Positions 1 to 10,287 of a stretch of DNA of 64,000 bases are shown in pieces (position 1 is the first letter of the stretch; every line of letters starts with the position of its first letter). The stretch lies in assembly GCF_000227135.1 (NCBI RefSeq), contig NC_018251.1, positions 223,989-287,988 on the forward strand, written 5' to 3'. The position numbers and the translations under genes are program-made. The stretch comes from Leishmania donovani (taxonomy: Eukaryota > Euglenozoa > Kinetoplastea > Trypanosomatida > Trypanosomatidae). Under the pieces are notes generated by a model. It searched no databases, was not told the origin of the DNA, and was given only the letters and a program-made list of their open reading frames with translations.

Positions 1-206
1 GCTGCATTTCCAGCTCACGCACCTCTTGCTCTCCCACGCACACGCGCACCTTACTTCCGTGCAGCCGGCGCTGCGCCATCCCTTTCCTTTTCTGGCTCTG
101 GTCACCGGCGTCATACACCCAACCACGCGACCAAACCTACACACGTTGCACTCCATAGATCATTCACGCTCGCGCACATGCACCCCTGGCGCCTCCTCTC
201 GCCCTT

Positions 207-208
207 AG
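207..208 (+). promoter_or_regulatory. putative spliced-leader acceptor AG for the first SNF2 gene
   Basis: A short pyrimidine tract at about 191-206 ends in AG, 78 bases before ATG 287. This is the normal arrangement for a trypanosomatid trans-splice site. It is inferred from sequence only. Confidence 0.4.
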
Positions 209-286
209 TTGTTTTAATCTCTTCGCATGAGAGTGCCTCGATTGCGGACTGACGCTGCTTCCCCGGCCAGTCCTCGCACGTAGCGG

Positions 287-3200
287 ATGAACTGCCTGTG
301 CGACCACCCCGCGCGCTACCTCATCAGCCGTGATGGCAAGCCGTGCTACACCTGCGCACTCGGGCGCTGCCGCTTCTACGCGCTGGCCCCAGTGCAGTGC
401 GAGGGGTACACCCGCGTCACGCTGGGTGCCCCGGGATGCCCTCTAGCCGACACTGGCGTTGTGCTGCGCTTTGAGGCTCTGGTACACCCGACAAGCAAGG
501 ACGTCGCGTGCTTCATGATTCGCGTGCAGGGGGAAGCGTCGAGGTGGGACACGCTTCGCCTTGCAGTTCTGCAGGATTCTCAGTTTGAGGGCATGTGGTA
601 CACCGCCGGGCGGGCTTTCCTGTACCCCATGGCGCAGTACACTCGCCTCGTCGCCGCCCTCAAGGCCCGTTCACTGCCGCACGTGGCGTTCGAGGAGATC
701 CCTAGCTTCTACTTTCGCTGCGTGGAGCGGATGCGGCAACTTCCACGGCAGTACGCGGATGACGTGGCCGCTGGGCGAGCCTGCCTACCGGACGCAGAGG
801 ACTGTGTGTACCGGCGCCTGAAACCGTTCCAGCGGGATGGTGTGCGCTTCGTTCTGGAGCGCCACGGCCGCGCCATGATTGCCGATGACATGGGACTCGG
901 CAAGACGGTGCAAGCCATCGCCGTCGCTCATCACTACCGGGACGAGTGGCCGGTGCTGGTCGTGTGCCCCATGTCGCTCATGGAGAACTGGGCGAAGGAG
1001 TTCAACAAGTTCTGCGGTATCCCGTTCGCACGCATCGCCATCCTGCAAGGTGCCAAGGCAACGGCGACGAGCCTGCAGGCCGTCGCGATCGTCTCCTACA
1101 GCTCCCTGAAGTGTGTCGAGGACGCCCACTTCAACGTGGTCATCCTCGACGAGTCGCACTACATCAAAGCCGGGGCGGCAAAGCGCGCGCAGCAGTCACT
1201 CAAGCTCTGCCGCGCGAGCCGCCGTGTCATCCTCCTGTCAGGCACGCCAGCCATGTCACGCCCCATCGAGCTGTACGCGCAGCTGCAGGCCATCCAGCCA
1301 AGCCTAGTGCCGAGCAAGGCCCAGTTCGGTGCGCGGTATTGCAACTCCTTTGTCGGCCGCTTCGGCATCGACATGACCGGTCACGCCCATCCCGATGAGC
1401 TGCACAGCCTGCTGCGCCACTTCCTGATTCGCCGCACAAAGCGCGAGCTCGGCAGTGAGCTGCCCTCCAAGTCTCGCCAACTGCTCTACATGTACATCAC
1501 GGAGAAGGAAAAGAAGGCGCTGGAGAAGCAGATCATCGCGTTGCGCCGTAGCCTTAGCTCGACGTCAGCAGCAGCCTCCAGCTCGACTTCTTCTCTCGTG
1601 GACAATGGCGGGGGCGACTCGGCTGCGCGGGCACCAAACGTATTCGAGATGAAGATGGCCACCGCACGTGCCAAGATACCCGCGGTGCAGGATTACGTCA
1701 GCGGTATTGTGGAGCAGCACCTCGATTCAGGTGAGAAGCTCATCCTGTTCGCACATCACCAGTGCATGATGGAGGCGCTCCGGAGCGCGGTCGAGGCGGT
1801 GCGGCCGCGCCAGCCCATCGACTACATCTACATCTCCGGCGACACGCCACCGGCGCAACGTGAGCCAGCTGCGGAGCACTTTCGAACAGAAGCGACATGC
1901 ACGGTCGCTATCCTTTCCATGCAGTCCAGCGGCATTGGTCACAACTTCACGTGTGCGTCCACGGTAGTCTTCACTGAGCTGGATTGGAACCCCAGCACCC
2001 ACTTGCAGTGCGAGGATCGCGTGCACCGTATCGGCCAGGCGCAGCCGTGCCACATTAAGTACCTACTGGCCGAGGGCACCTCCGACAGTGTCATCTGGCC
2101 GCTGCTACAGACGAAGCTGAGCGTGACCGCGGCCATGTTCGAGACGTCGAACGTGACTGGGGCGGAGGTACGCCTGCACGACGGCGCCGACAAGCAGAAC
2201 GTGGTCAGGCGCGACGTGGTGGCCGCGACAACCTCGTCGACCCCGTCCGCATCGCAGCAGAGCACGCTGGACCAGTTTATGCAGCCGCAGCCGTCGCAAG
2301 CAGCGTCGAGGAGGGGCGAGGAAGTCGACGGCGTCGTTGTATCAATGCAGGAGTCGCCGCGAGTCAGCGTTCATTCACAGTCGTCGACCGGGCACGCGGC
2401 ACTTGCATCGCTGGAGAGAGACGCGCCGCCACTCTTACTGACACCGGCAAACCTCACCCAGCAGCAGCGACAGCCGCTGACCCTCATCGGCACCCCCATC
2501 TCCGCCTTCTGCGGGAGCACGAGCGGCAGCGGCGTCGCCACCGCATCGGCTACCGCGACGACGGCACCGACAACCCCGCCGCCGCCGCCGCTGATTCCGT
2601 TCTCTGAGATGTGCGACAACTTCGTGGGGACCTCTGCGCCGCAGTTGAGCAACTCCTCGGCATCGCGTCTGCCGCGCCTCTCTGCCAGCAGTGGCATCGG
2701 CACGACACACCCAACCGCGCTGTCCTCGTCGCTGTCTACAATGGTGCCTGGCCCCGCACCGAAGAGTGCCAATACCACATCTGTGCTCGACCTCATGCGC
2801 CGCACGTCGTCCACAAAGTCGGGGGCCGGGTCATCTGCAGCGGAACCGTCCCATTCAGCGCGCGCTGCTGCTGTTTCCTTGGTCGTGGACCTCACTGAGA
2901 CGGCCTCAACTCAGCCGGTAGCCATGCAGCCACTGTCATCGATGGTGTCGCCTCCCGCGCCAATGCGATCGCTCCCGTCGTCATCGGACGTCTCGCTCCC
3001 AACGATGGACATTACCGCCTCAGCCGGTGCCGTGGCCCCACCACGTCGCACTGTCTTCACCTTATCCAAAACGGGCACTCAGGCCTTCATGAACACAGCG
3101 GCTGCGTCGACGCTGACGAGCAGCTGCTCAGGCAGCCGCGCTCTTTGCCCTGCGGCACCGCCGGCATTGCCAGTGGCGCCGAAGACCGCCGCCGTGCACG

Positions 3201-3595
3201 TGCCGATGCGACCCGATTTGCACTTGAAGCGGCCACGCACTGATACCGAGCACGGCAGCGGCGGCAGTACCAGCAAGCGCGTCAACACCACCAGTGGCGA
3301 TGCGAACGCCCTTGCGGCAACAGCCGTTGCACGAGTAGAGGTGAGCTGTGCAGCAGGGCCAGCCGCTGCTGCGACTCTTGCACCCCTTCCGCCCCCAACC
3401 ACTCGGTCCGTGCAAACGCAGCCGGTGATGGTGCACCCTATCATGCTAGCTGTGTCGTCGTCGTCATCCTCCGAGCCGTCGCAAGCTTCCTCGGCGCCAT
3501 CTCCTGTCGCCACCACGCCCCGAAGAACGCTTTTTAAGCTCGTGGGTAAAGCGTCAGGCGCTCCCTCTTCTCCCATGCCTGCCAAACCGCAGTGA
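287..3595 (+). CDS. SNF2-family ATPase, SMARCAL1/ZRANB3-like, with N-terminal GRF-type zinc finger
   Basis: Probable nuclear DNA-dependent ATPase of the annealing-helicase/fork-remodeller group (1102 residues). Residues 3-34 carry spaced Cys/His (C5, H7, C20/C23, C28 followed by RFYAL) resembling a GRF zinc finger, a single-stranded DNA binding module. The two-lobed ATPase spans about 165-640: Walker A DDMGLGKT with K206, Walker B DESH at 288-291, LLSGTP in motif III and an arginine finger in HRIGQ (R581). The single compact core with the short DESH box fits SMARCAL1/ZRANB3 rather than RAD54. The last 460 residues are Ser/Thr/Ala/Pro-rich and look disordered, but hold a PIP-box-like stretch at 658-665 and a duplicated RRT-x-F motif at 920 and 1079. 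ATG 287 is the first methionine after a pyrimidine tract and AG at 207-208. Confidence is high for SNF2 and moderate for the subfamily and the zinc finger. Confidence 0.9.
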   Translation: MNCLCDHPARYLISRDGKPCYTCALGRCRFYALAPVQCEGYTRVTLGAPGCPLADTGVVLRFEALVHPTSKDVACFMIRVQGEASRWDTLRLAVLQDSQFEGMWYTAGRAFLYPMAQYTRLVAALKARSLPHVAFEEIPSFYFRCVERMRQLPRQYADDVAAGRACLPDAEDCVYRRLKPFQRDGVRFVLERHGRAMIADDMGLGKTVQAIAVAHHYRDEWPVLVVCPMSLMENWAKEFNKFCGIPFARIAILQGAKATATSLQAVAIVSYSSLKCVEDAHFNVVILDESHYIKAGAAKRAQQSLKLCRASRRVILLSGTPAMSRPIELYAQLQAIQPSLVPSKAQFGARYCNSFVGRFGIDMTGHAHPDELHSLLRHFLIRRTKRELGSELPSKSRQLLYMYITEKEKKALEKQIIALRRSLSSTSAAASSSTSSLVDNGGGDSAARAPNVFEMKMATARAKIPAVQDYVSGIVEQHLDSGEKLILFAHHQCMMEALRSAVEAVRPRQPIDYIYISGDTPPAQREPAAEHFRTEATCTVAILSMQSSGIGHNFTCASTVVFTELDWNPSTHLQCEDRVHRIGQAQPCHIKYLLAEGTSDSVIWPLLQTKLSVTAAMFETSNVTGAEVRLHDGADKQNVVRRDVVAATTSSTPSASQQSTLDQFMQPQPSQAASRRGEEVDGVVVSMQESPRVSVHSQSSTGHAALASLERDAPPLLLTPANLTQQQRQPLTLIGTPISAFCGSTSGSGVATASATATTAPTTPPPPPLIPFSEMCDNFVGTSAPQLSNSSASRLPRLSASSGIGTTHPTALSSSLSTMVPGPAPKSANTTSVLDLMRRTSSTKSGAGSSAAEPSHSARAAAVSLVVDLTETASTQPVAMQPLSSMVSPPAPMRSLPSSSDVSLPTMDITASAGAVAPPRRTVFTLSKTGTQAFMNTAAASTLTSSCSGSRALCPAAPPALPVAPKTAAVHVPMRPDLHLKRPRTDTEHGSGGSTSKRVNTTSGDANALAATAVARVEVSCAAGPAAAATLAPLPPPTTRSVQTQPVMVHPIMLAVSSSSSSEPSQASSAPSPVATTPRRTLFKLVGKASGAPSSPMPAKPQ

Positions 3596-4433
3596 CGTAC
3601 AGGTGGCAACTGCGTGTGCATGGAGTGATCCCCTGCTTGTGGAGCATGAGGCTGTCATTCCTCTGGTGCCGGTGTGCTACGACGACATGCACTGAAGTCG
3701 TCTGGCGCCTCGACCCCACCACCGCGCATGCTGCGCAGAGACACAAGCGTACGTGTATATTGAGAATGGGGCCCGCACACACACACACACACACACACCC
3801 TTTCCCATGCATGGGGCTCGTACATAAACACGCGCTGAGTGGTGCGTGGTACACTCAGAGTGAGAGGGGGGAGGAGATGGACGGGTACACGATGCAGAGC
3901 TGGTACGTGGAGCCTGTGTTCCATCTCTGTTGGCAACAACTCACATAAAAAAATGGTCTGAGCTCATGGCAGCGCTGTAGCCGGCTGTGTCCTGGAGCCC
4001 CTCTGTATGTGTATGTGATGGGGCTGCGCTGGGCAAGGGGCTGGACTGGCAGTGCTGTCCTACTCGCGTGGGTCTGTTGTGGCTGCTGATGCGCTTGCTC
4101 GTCACCGTTTCCTTTTACCTACCGCCCCCTTCATCGTATACGTTTGGCGGGCGTTTGTCATGACGCGTGCGTCAAAGGGAGGCGAGTGCACGAGGCGGCA
4201 GGAAACGGTCGTGTATGCGCGACCCGCACTCCCCAGACGTCCTCCTTGCATTGGGGGAAGCTGGTGTTCGCCTTTCGGCCGTTGCCCTCGAAAGCTGTCT
4301 GCTGAGCACTGACGCCACGCTCTTGCTCTTGGTCTCTTCCTTCCTTCCTTCCCCCTCCCCCTCCGCCGCTTCCGCCTTCTTCGGCAGTTTCAACGTCATA
4401 CACGCTGCGTGCCGTTCAGCCACTACACACAGC
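3596..4433. other. intergenic spacer, no gene seen
   Basis: It holds a (CA)n tract at about 3776-3798 and, near its 3' end, a long pyrimidine tract (about 4319-4385) ending in AG. Open frames here overlap each other in several frames and have low-complexity composition, so I do not accept them as genes. Confidence 0.6.
4386..4387 (+). promoter_or_regulatory. putative spliced-leader acceptor AG for the USP gene
   Basis: A pyrimidine tract of more than 50 bases with CCTT repeats runs directly into AG, 46 bases upstream of ATG 4434. It is the clearest acceptor in the window, and it argues against a start upstream of 4434 because such codons would be removed. Confidence 0.55.
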
Positions 4434-6866
4434 ATGGACGTCGCACATAATCGATCGCTCGGGTTCGCCGGGAAGGAGATCTTGTTCCGCAAGATCGAGT
4501 TTGAGCGCTATCGGAAACCGCACGTCGTGGAATACCCCCGTAGCGCCGTTGTCCTCAACCCGCAGCACACACGTCAGCTCCGCGATGCGATGTGCACGCA
4601 GCGGCAGGGTGTCGAACACAACAGCAGCGACGCAGACGACGGCGACCAGGGGGAGGCGCCCCGCAGATACTCGGACAGCGACGATGACGACGACGATGAC
4701 CCGCAGCGCGTCGACAAGGCGACACAGCTGTGCTCCGACGCGCAGTTTCGCGGCAGCCTACACTTGTGCTGGCAGGCCATCACACCTGTTGGACTGGGGC
4801 TCATGAATCTTGGCAACACGTGCTTCGCGAACAGCGTGCTGCAAGCACTGGCCCATACCCCGGCGGTGGCACAGTACTTCATGAACACGTTTCGCTCAGC
4901 AGACAGCCAGCTTGGTGCCCCCTTCGACTTTGCCTTCGCCCTTGCCGAGACGTTTCGCAAGATGCAGCACGCGCCACAGCAGGGCCGAACCGGCGGCGGC
5001 GGTGCGTACCGACCTGGGCAGATCATGAGCAACCTCCGTCTGCTCTCAAAGCACTTCTCCATTGGGCGGCAGAGCGACGCGCATGAGTTTGCGGTGCAAC
5101 TTCTCTTTTCGTGTCAGAAATCCCTGCTGCACCGCCTTGTCGGTTCCAAGAAGGTGCACCCACGGGTGGCGCACACCACCGCGCTTCACCGCATCTGCGG
5201 CGGCTACCTGCTCTCACAGGTGACGTGGTCGCGCCAGGAAGAGATTCAGCAGTTGCTGCGCGCCGGCAAGCAGCAGGAGGCGATGGATCTCAAGATGGAG
5301 GCAAAGCAAGCAGAGGGGAAGCGGGCACAGCGTGCCTCACGGCACGGCCTTGACCCTCAGACCCTGTGCTCCAACACCTACGACCCCTTTACGATTCTCT
5401 CGGTGGAGTTAGCGGGGCACACGCTGCAGCACTGCCTTGACAAGTTCTGCGCGGTCGAGGAACTCGATGGCCGCTCTTACCTGTCCCCACGCCAGGTCGG
5501 TGTGCGCGCGAAGAAAAAGCTAAGCATCCACGTCCCGCCGCCCGTGTTCGTCATCCACGTGAAGCGCTTTACCCCCTCCGGCAGCAAAATTAACAAGCAC
5601 GTGCTGTTCCCGCTAGAGCTGGACATTACCCGCTACTGCACCCTACTGTCGTCGTCGTCATCGCCGCCGCCGCCGCCGAATCACCTGCAGCCGCACAATG
5701 GTATGTCCTCCCCAGCGACAACGAAGAGAGCCGATTGCCAGTACGAGCTCAACGCCGTATGCGTTCACGAGGGACGTTCCATTGACTACGGCCACTACTA
5801 CACCCTGGCCAAGGCCCCTAATGGCATGTGGTACGAGTTCAACGACAGCCATGTTAGTCGTCTTTCGGAGGACCAGCTGCAACAGGCACAGGTGTACATG
5901 CTCTTCTACTCCCGAAAGCCCACGGTCGCCGCTGAGATGATGCAGCCGCCGCATCAGCAGCAGCACAACATCCGCGGCAGCGCACCGGCCTCTGTGTCTT
6001 CCTCCGCCGCCTCCAAGCTCGGCGCGATGACAGCAGTGGAAGAGGACGGCGCTGTTGGGCAAGAGCTGAGCGAGTCGGAGGTGCAGGTACTACTGGAGAA
6101 ACGCCGCGCTGTGCAACGGCAGGCGGGCAGTTTAAACGGGTGTCGCTCTTCCTCGTCTGCGACGGCTGCAGAGAAGCCGCAACTCCTGTCCAACACTTCT
6201 GGCGACAGCGATGACGAGGGTCACGCCGTCGAGCCCACGTCTTTGTCGTCGAGCAAGTCTGCCCGGGCGCAGACCTTCAAGCGCATGCAAGAGGCGCTTC
6301 CAACGGACTCGGACAGCAACAGCGACGACGAAAAGCAGGACCGCGCATATGTACTCCGGCTGCCGGCACAGCTGAACGGATGCACAGTGCAGGACAGCCA
6401 CATCGAGGCAGACGTAGCGCCACAACCCTCACGGCGAGATGACGAGCACGACGCACCGGCGGACGGCGAGGCGCCGCTCAAGCTGGCCAAGGTTTCACTG
6501 TATGGTGGCATCATTAAGTCGATGAAGCGCATGTTGAAGGACGGCGCCGACGGTGGTGCGTCCACCGACACGACGGCGCCGCAGCAGCAGCGGAAGAGCC
6601 CAAACTTTCGGGTTGGCCGGAACGCCGTGCAAGCACTGCATCAGCGCAAGGTGCTCAACACCCCTGAGACGGTGCGACGACCGGCATCTGCACCCAAGTT
6701 CCAGCAGCGCATCCGTGATCCCATGTGGGAGATGGAGATGGACCGCGGCAAGGTGAAGAAGGTCAAGTCTAAGGAGAAGGCGCCGGATCCGTTTGAAGGC
6801 GTCAACCCCTTCCAGGAAGTGTCGCGAGGCATGTTCGACGTTCGTGGACGGCGGCGTCGGGCGTAG
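4434..6866 (+). CDS. ubiquitin-specific protease (USP/UCH, peptidase C19)
   Basis: Cysteine protease that removes ubiquitin from proteins (810 residues). The Cys box GLMNLGNTCFANSVLQAL has catalytic C130. The His box has DYGHYYTL with H454, and FND follows with D471 as the third triad member. An acidic run of Asp lies at 82-89 just ahead of the catalytic domain. The domain ends near residue 490 and is followed by about 320 residues of Ser-rich, charged sequence ending in a very basic tail (KVKKVKSKEK, then RGRRRRA), suggesting a nuclear or nucleolar protein like the USP36/42 group. The open frame continues upstream to 4167, but a strong splice acceptor at 4386-4387 makes ATG 4434 the sensible start. 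Family assignment is firm; substrate and compartment are inference. Confidence 0.92.
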   Translation: MDVAHNRSLGFAGKEILFRKIEFERYRKPHVVEYPRSAVVLNPQHTRQLRDAMCTQRQGVEHNSSDADDGDQGEAPRRYSDSDDDDDDDPQRVDKATQLCSDAQFRGSLHLCWQAITPVGLGLMNLGNTCFANSVLQALAHTPAVAQYFMNTFRSADSQLGAPFDFAFALAETFRKMQHAPQQGRTGGGGAYRPGQIMSNLRLLSKHFSIGRQSDAHEFAVQLLFSCQKSLLHRLVGSKKVHPRVAHTTALHRICGGYLLSQVTWSRQEEIQQLLRAGKQQEAMDLKMEAKQAEGKRAQRASRHGLDPQTLCSNTYDPFTILSVELAGHTLQHCLDKFCAVEELDGRSYLSPRQVGVRAKKKLSIHVPPPVFVIHVKRFTPSGSKINKHVLFPLELDITRYCTLLSSSSSPPPPPNHLQPHNGMSSPATTKRADCQYELNAVCVHEGRSIDYGHYYTLAKAPNGMWYEFNDSHVSRLSEDQLQQAQVYMLFYSRKPTVAAEMMQPPHQQQHNIRGSAPASVSSSAASKLGAMTAVEEDGAVGQELSESEVQVLLEKRRAVQRQAGSLNGCRSSSSATAAEKPQLLSNTSGDSDDEGHAVEPTSLSSSKSARAQTFKRMQEALPTDSDSNSDDEKQDRAYVLRLPAQLNGCTVQDSHIEADVAPQPSRRDDEHDAPADGEAPLKLAKVSLYGGIIKSMKRMLKDGADGGASTDTTAPQQQRKSPNFRVGRNAVQALHQRKVLNTPETVRRPASAPKFQQRIRDPMWEMEMDRGKVKKVKSKEKAPDPFEGVNPFQEVSRGMFDVRGRRRRA

Positions 6867-8138
6867 GAAGAGCTTCTGCGATTGCGCACCGCTGGGCTTG
6901 CCTGCCCGCCTACCTGCCTGTGTGTGCGTGCGAGGGTGCCGCTTTAGTGCAGGAGATCATCGCTTTCTCCTCCTCCCCCCTCCTCCCTCTACCAAGCATA
7001 TGCATGTGCATGGCCACCTGCTGCTGAGATGCCGCCACCGTCACCATATGATGCGCGTCGCCACGCTCTCCGTGCGCAAATTTGCGGCTGTGCGTGTGTT
7101 TGACCTCCATCGATTAAGCTCTTACGAGTTTTTATTTCGCGTGCGCGTATGTGTGTATGTGTGTTCTGTGTATAAGTGGGCAGTGAGAGGGGGCGACGGC
7201 GGCAGAGGATGATTATGTGCTGCCCGCCCCCCCCCCTGCCCCCCCGCTCCCCTCCGTTGTGACTCGTAGTGAGTCGTCGCTTGAGAGTAAGTGTCATCGT
7301 GATGGTGGTGGTGTGTGTCTATGGACTGTCTGTACCACTCACTCTCACTGTCTAGCTCTTCGTGCGTCATCCTTTCCGTGTGAGGGGATCTGTGTATGTA
7401 TGCTCTTTGCGCCAGCCCACACCACGTGCATCATCCGGCAACCGTTGTACTGCAGCGCGCACGCGCACGCACACTTACTAAGAGCGTGAGAATAAGTGAA
7501 GGAGAATAAGCCACATGATAAATATGAGCCGAGTCTCTGCCAGCAGCACCCGGCCGCAGCCGCAGCTGCAGACGCTGAAATACGCAATATTTGGCCGCCA
7601 CGGTAGGTGCACCCCTCCCCCTCCTCCTCCTCTTCTCTCTTCCACGCGCTCTTTCTTTTCTCTGTGAGTTGCCTGCCTGCAAGCGCTGTAACATGCCTCA
7701 GGCACCAACGATTGCAGGCAAAAAAACGAGAGACATCAAGGGGAAGTGAAGCGTGTTCGTATCGCCGCCTCTGCGTTGGCGCAGACCGCCTCTGATGCAG
7801 GGCTCCCCGCCCCCACCCCCACCCTTCCTCTTGGAGGGAAAGTAGTCCGCAGTTGTTGTTGCTTGCGTCTGTCTCGCACACCCTTTCCCCTTCTCCTCCA
7901 TGCCCTTGGCTACTCGCTTGTCTTCCTCGAAACCTATGCGTGGCGCATCACAAACTTCACACACACACACACACGCGCCAATGCTCTGCGCTCGCCTCCC
8001 CAAAGTTGATTAGAATCTACGCAGCATCACACCTGCCCTCCTGCGGTTCGCAGCTCTCTCTCTCTCTCTCCGCCTTTGGCTCTTGCTCGCGTGTCACTTG
8101 TTCATCAATACCCCCAACTAAACCCTTAACCGTTCAAG
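6867..8138. other. intergenic spacer, no gene seen
   Basis: This is the 3' region of the USP gene and 5' region of the ATP synthase c gene. It holds poly-C runs (about 7227-7250), CT-rich stretches, a (CA)n tract at about 7958-7977 and a (TC)n run at about 8052-8070 that may serve as the pyrimidine tract for the next gene. I see no convincing coding sequence on either strand. Confidence 0.6.
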
Positions 8139-8459
8139 ATGATGCGCCGTGCCATTGCTCAGCCCGTCGCCCGTCGCGCGGCGGCCGCCTCCAGTGCGCT
8201 CGTGGTTGCCCCTCGCCAGGCCTCCACTGTCGCCCTCTCCGTCCAGGGCCTGCACTACGTCGGCACCGGTCTCGCCGCCATCGCCCTCGGTGGTGTTGGC
8301 TTGGGTATCGGTGCCATCTTTGGCTGCCTGCTGATAGGCTGCGCTCGCCAGCCCAACCTGACCAAGATGCTCTTCAACTACGCCATTCTCGGCTTCGCTC
8401 TGACGGAGGCCATTGGCCTGTTCGCGCTGATGCTCGCCTTCCTCATGCTCTTCTCGTAG
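8139..8459 (+). CDS. mitochondrial F0 ATP synthase subunit c (proteolipid)
   Basis: Membrane ring subunit of the mitochondrial ATP synthase, carrying protons through F0 (106 residues). Residues 1-30 are rich in Ala, Arg and Ser and lack acidic residues, as in a cleaved mitochondrial import signal. Then follow two hydrophobic helices: residues 37-66 with the Gly-rich packing pattern [10 protein letters not shown], a polar loop ARQPN at 69-73, and residues 78-105 with the proton-carrying carboxylate E90 in ALTEAIGLF. This is the standard subunit c hairpin and a normal length. Kinetoplastids encode this protein in the nucleus with several presequence variants; only one copy is present here. ATG occurs twice in tandem (8139, 8142); I take the first. 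Confidence 0.97.
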   Translation: MMRRAIAQPVARRAAAASSALVVAPRQASTVALSVQGLHYVGTGLAAIALGGVGLGIGAIFGCLLIGCARQPNLTKMLFNYAILGFALTEAIGLFALMLAFLMLFS

Positions 8460-10287
8460 GGTACTTGACGTCTGCGGTTGCCTCTGTGTCTGCCTTGATC
8501 TCTCGATGACGGTTGTGATTGCTTGGCAGTGCTGAGCTGCGGCCGTAGTGAAGTCAAGAGGGAGGTGGAAGAGGAGGGCGTGTGGCATCTTCCCGAGTGT
8601 GAGTGTAAATATATATATATATTCATTTATTTATGCGTATGTGTGGCGAGCAGGGCTGAAGAAAGGTAGAGGGGGAGGTGGCCGCCCGCCTCTCCATTAC
8701 ACATCGCTACTCCCTATCGCACCCACCCACCTGCCCCTCCGCCTACGTAATCATGCATCCGTCCTCCCATCCTTGACCATGAACGGCACCACGTCTGTTT
8801 AGCCCATGGCACACATGCACATACGCATGTGCAGCTCCATCATTTCCTGCCTGCTGCACCTACCTGTGTATTGTGTGTGTGTGTGTGTGTGTGTATCGGT
8901 GTGTCTTTCAGGCATCTGGGACTGTAGCGATGTTTCTCCAGTCGCCGCCATCCCCGCCACTACCACTACATACACACACACACGCACACCTCCCCTTTTT
9001 CATGTTGCGTCGAGTGTACGGTTTTGGTATCTCTTCGACTGTCAGCATCGCCCTCTTCCTCTCCTCGCCCTTTCTGTGAGCATCGCGGCACTGCAGGAGA
9101 GGTGTGCGCGCGTGTGCTTACAGAGTTGGAAAATAATGTAACATATATAAGCAAGGGAACAGCAAAGGCGAAAACTAAGATGACAGCGCAGGTGCAAGAT
9201 CGCAGCTGAAAGCGCGCTCGCACCGAATAGGGCGTAAAGGCGAAACGTTGAACGTTGGGGGAGAGGGCGCTCCCCTTCCACTCCTCCTCATCTCCGCCTC
9301 ATGGGGCGCTGGGCCAGACAATGCCCTCACAGGATAAAGTATCACGTATGTGTCTTTTCTTTTGTATTGCCGAGTCTCTCTCTGCGTGTGTGCGTGTGCG
9401 GATGTAACCACATAATGATGTCGGTGGCTGGTCGAACGACGGCACATCACACACACATACATACATAGAGGCACTGATGCGACGGGCTTCGCAGGACTGT
9501 GCACAAAACGATCAGCTCATGCCACCCACACTGCAGAACGTCTCTTCTGTGGGCAAGTCAGCAATTTTCCTTCCGCTCACATCTCCGCCCCCCCCCTCCG
9601 CCACCTCTGCGTCCGCTACCACAAGGGCCTCTTCTTCCTCCCTCTCTCCCAGCCCCCGACCCACACTCACCCCTCTTCGCGTGTGTGCTGCTGTTCGCGC
9701 AGAGCCTCAAGCTGGAGTGGTCAACTTTTCGTTGTTGCTGGAGGGGGCAACCTTGATCTTCACACGATAGCAGCAGCCGTGTTGGTGTCGGCACCTCATC
9801 TTCGTGCACACACACAACAACTGCCATCATCAGCTCGTTGATCCCCCTCCAAAAAAAAATCCCCTCTCTTTGTTTAGAGTACAAGTCCCACACATCCACA
9901 GAAGTTAGAAAGGGAACAGCGACAGAGAGACCCACACGATCGCAGAAAGAGGGGCAGAGAGAGAGCGCGCACGCATAACGAGCAGACTCGCGCCTCGCCT
10001 CCACTCCCCCCCCCCCTCCTCCCTCACTCCTCATCGCGCTCCCGCATACACATATATATATATATATATATATCATCACACGTCGATACCGAACGCCTAT
10101 TACGCACACGCATACACACGCGCGCGCATATCCCAAGCTTATACGCCCCGTACGGTTGGTGTGCGGCTCTATTATTATTAGCACTATTCGCTCCCATCCA
10201 CCTCCTTCCCTCCTTTCGTTTTTCTCGCCGCTCGATCCACCACCACCACCAAGAAAACGCTTGCCATCAGGCCCTTGCGTCGATATC
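8460..10287. other. intergenic spacer, no gene seen
   Basis: It contains (TA)n at about 8608-8622, (TG)n at about 8872-8894, an A-rich patch near 9850, a poly-C run near 10005 and a 22-base (AT)n tract at about 10052-10073. The open frames on both strands are built from these repeats. I see no gene. Confidence 0.6.
10252..10253 (+). promoter_or_regulatory. putative spliced-leader acceptor AG for the kinesin gene
   Basis: A pyrimidine-rich run at about 10194-10230 is followed by the first AG at 10252-10253, 34 bases before ATG 10288. Inferred from sequence only. Confidence 0.4.
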
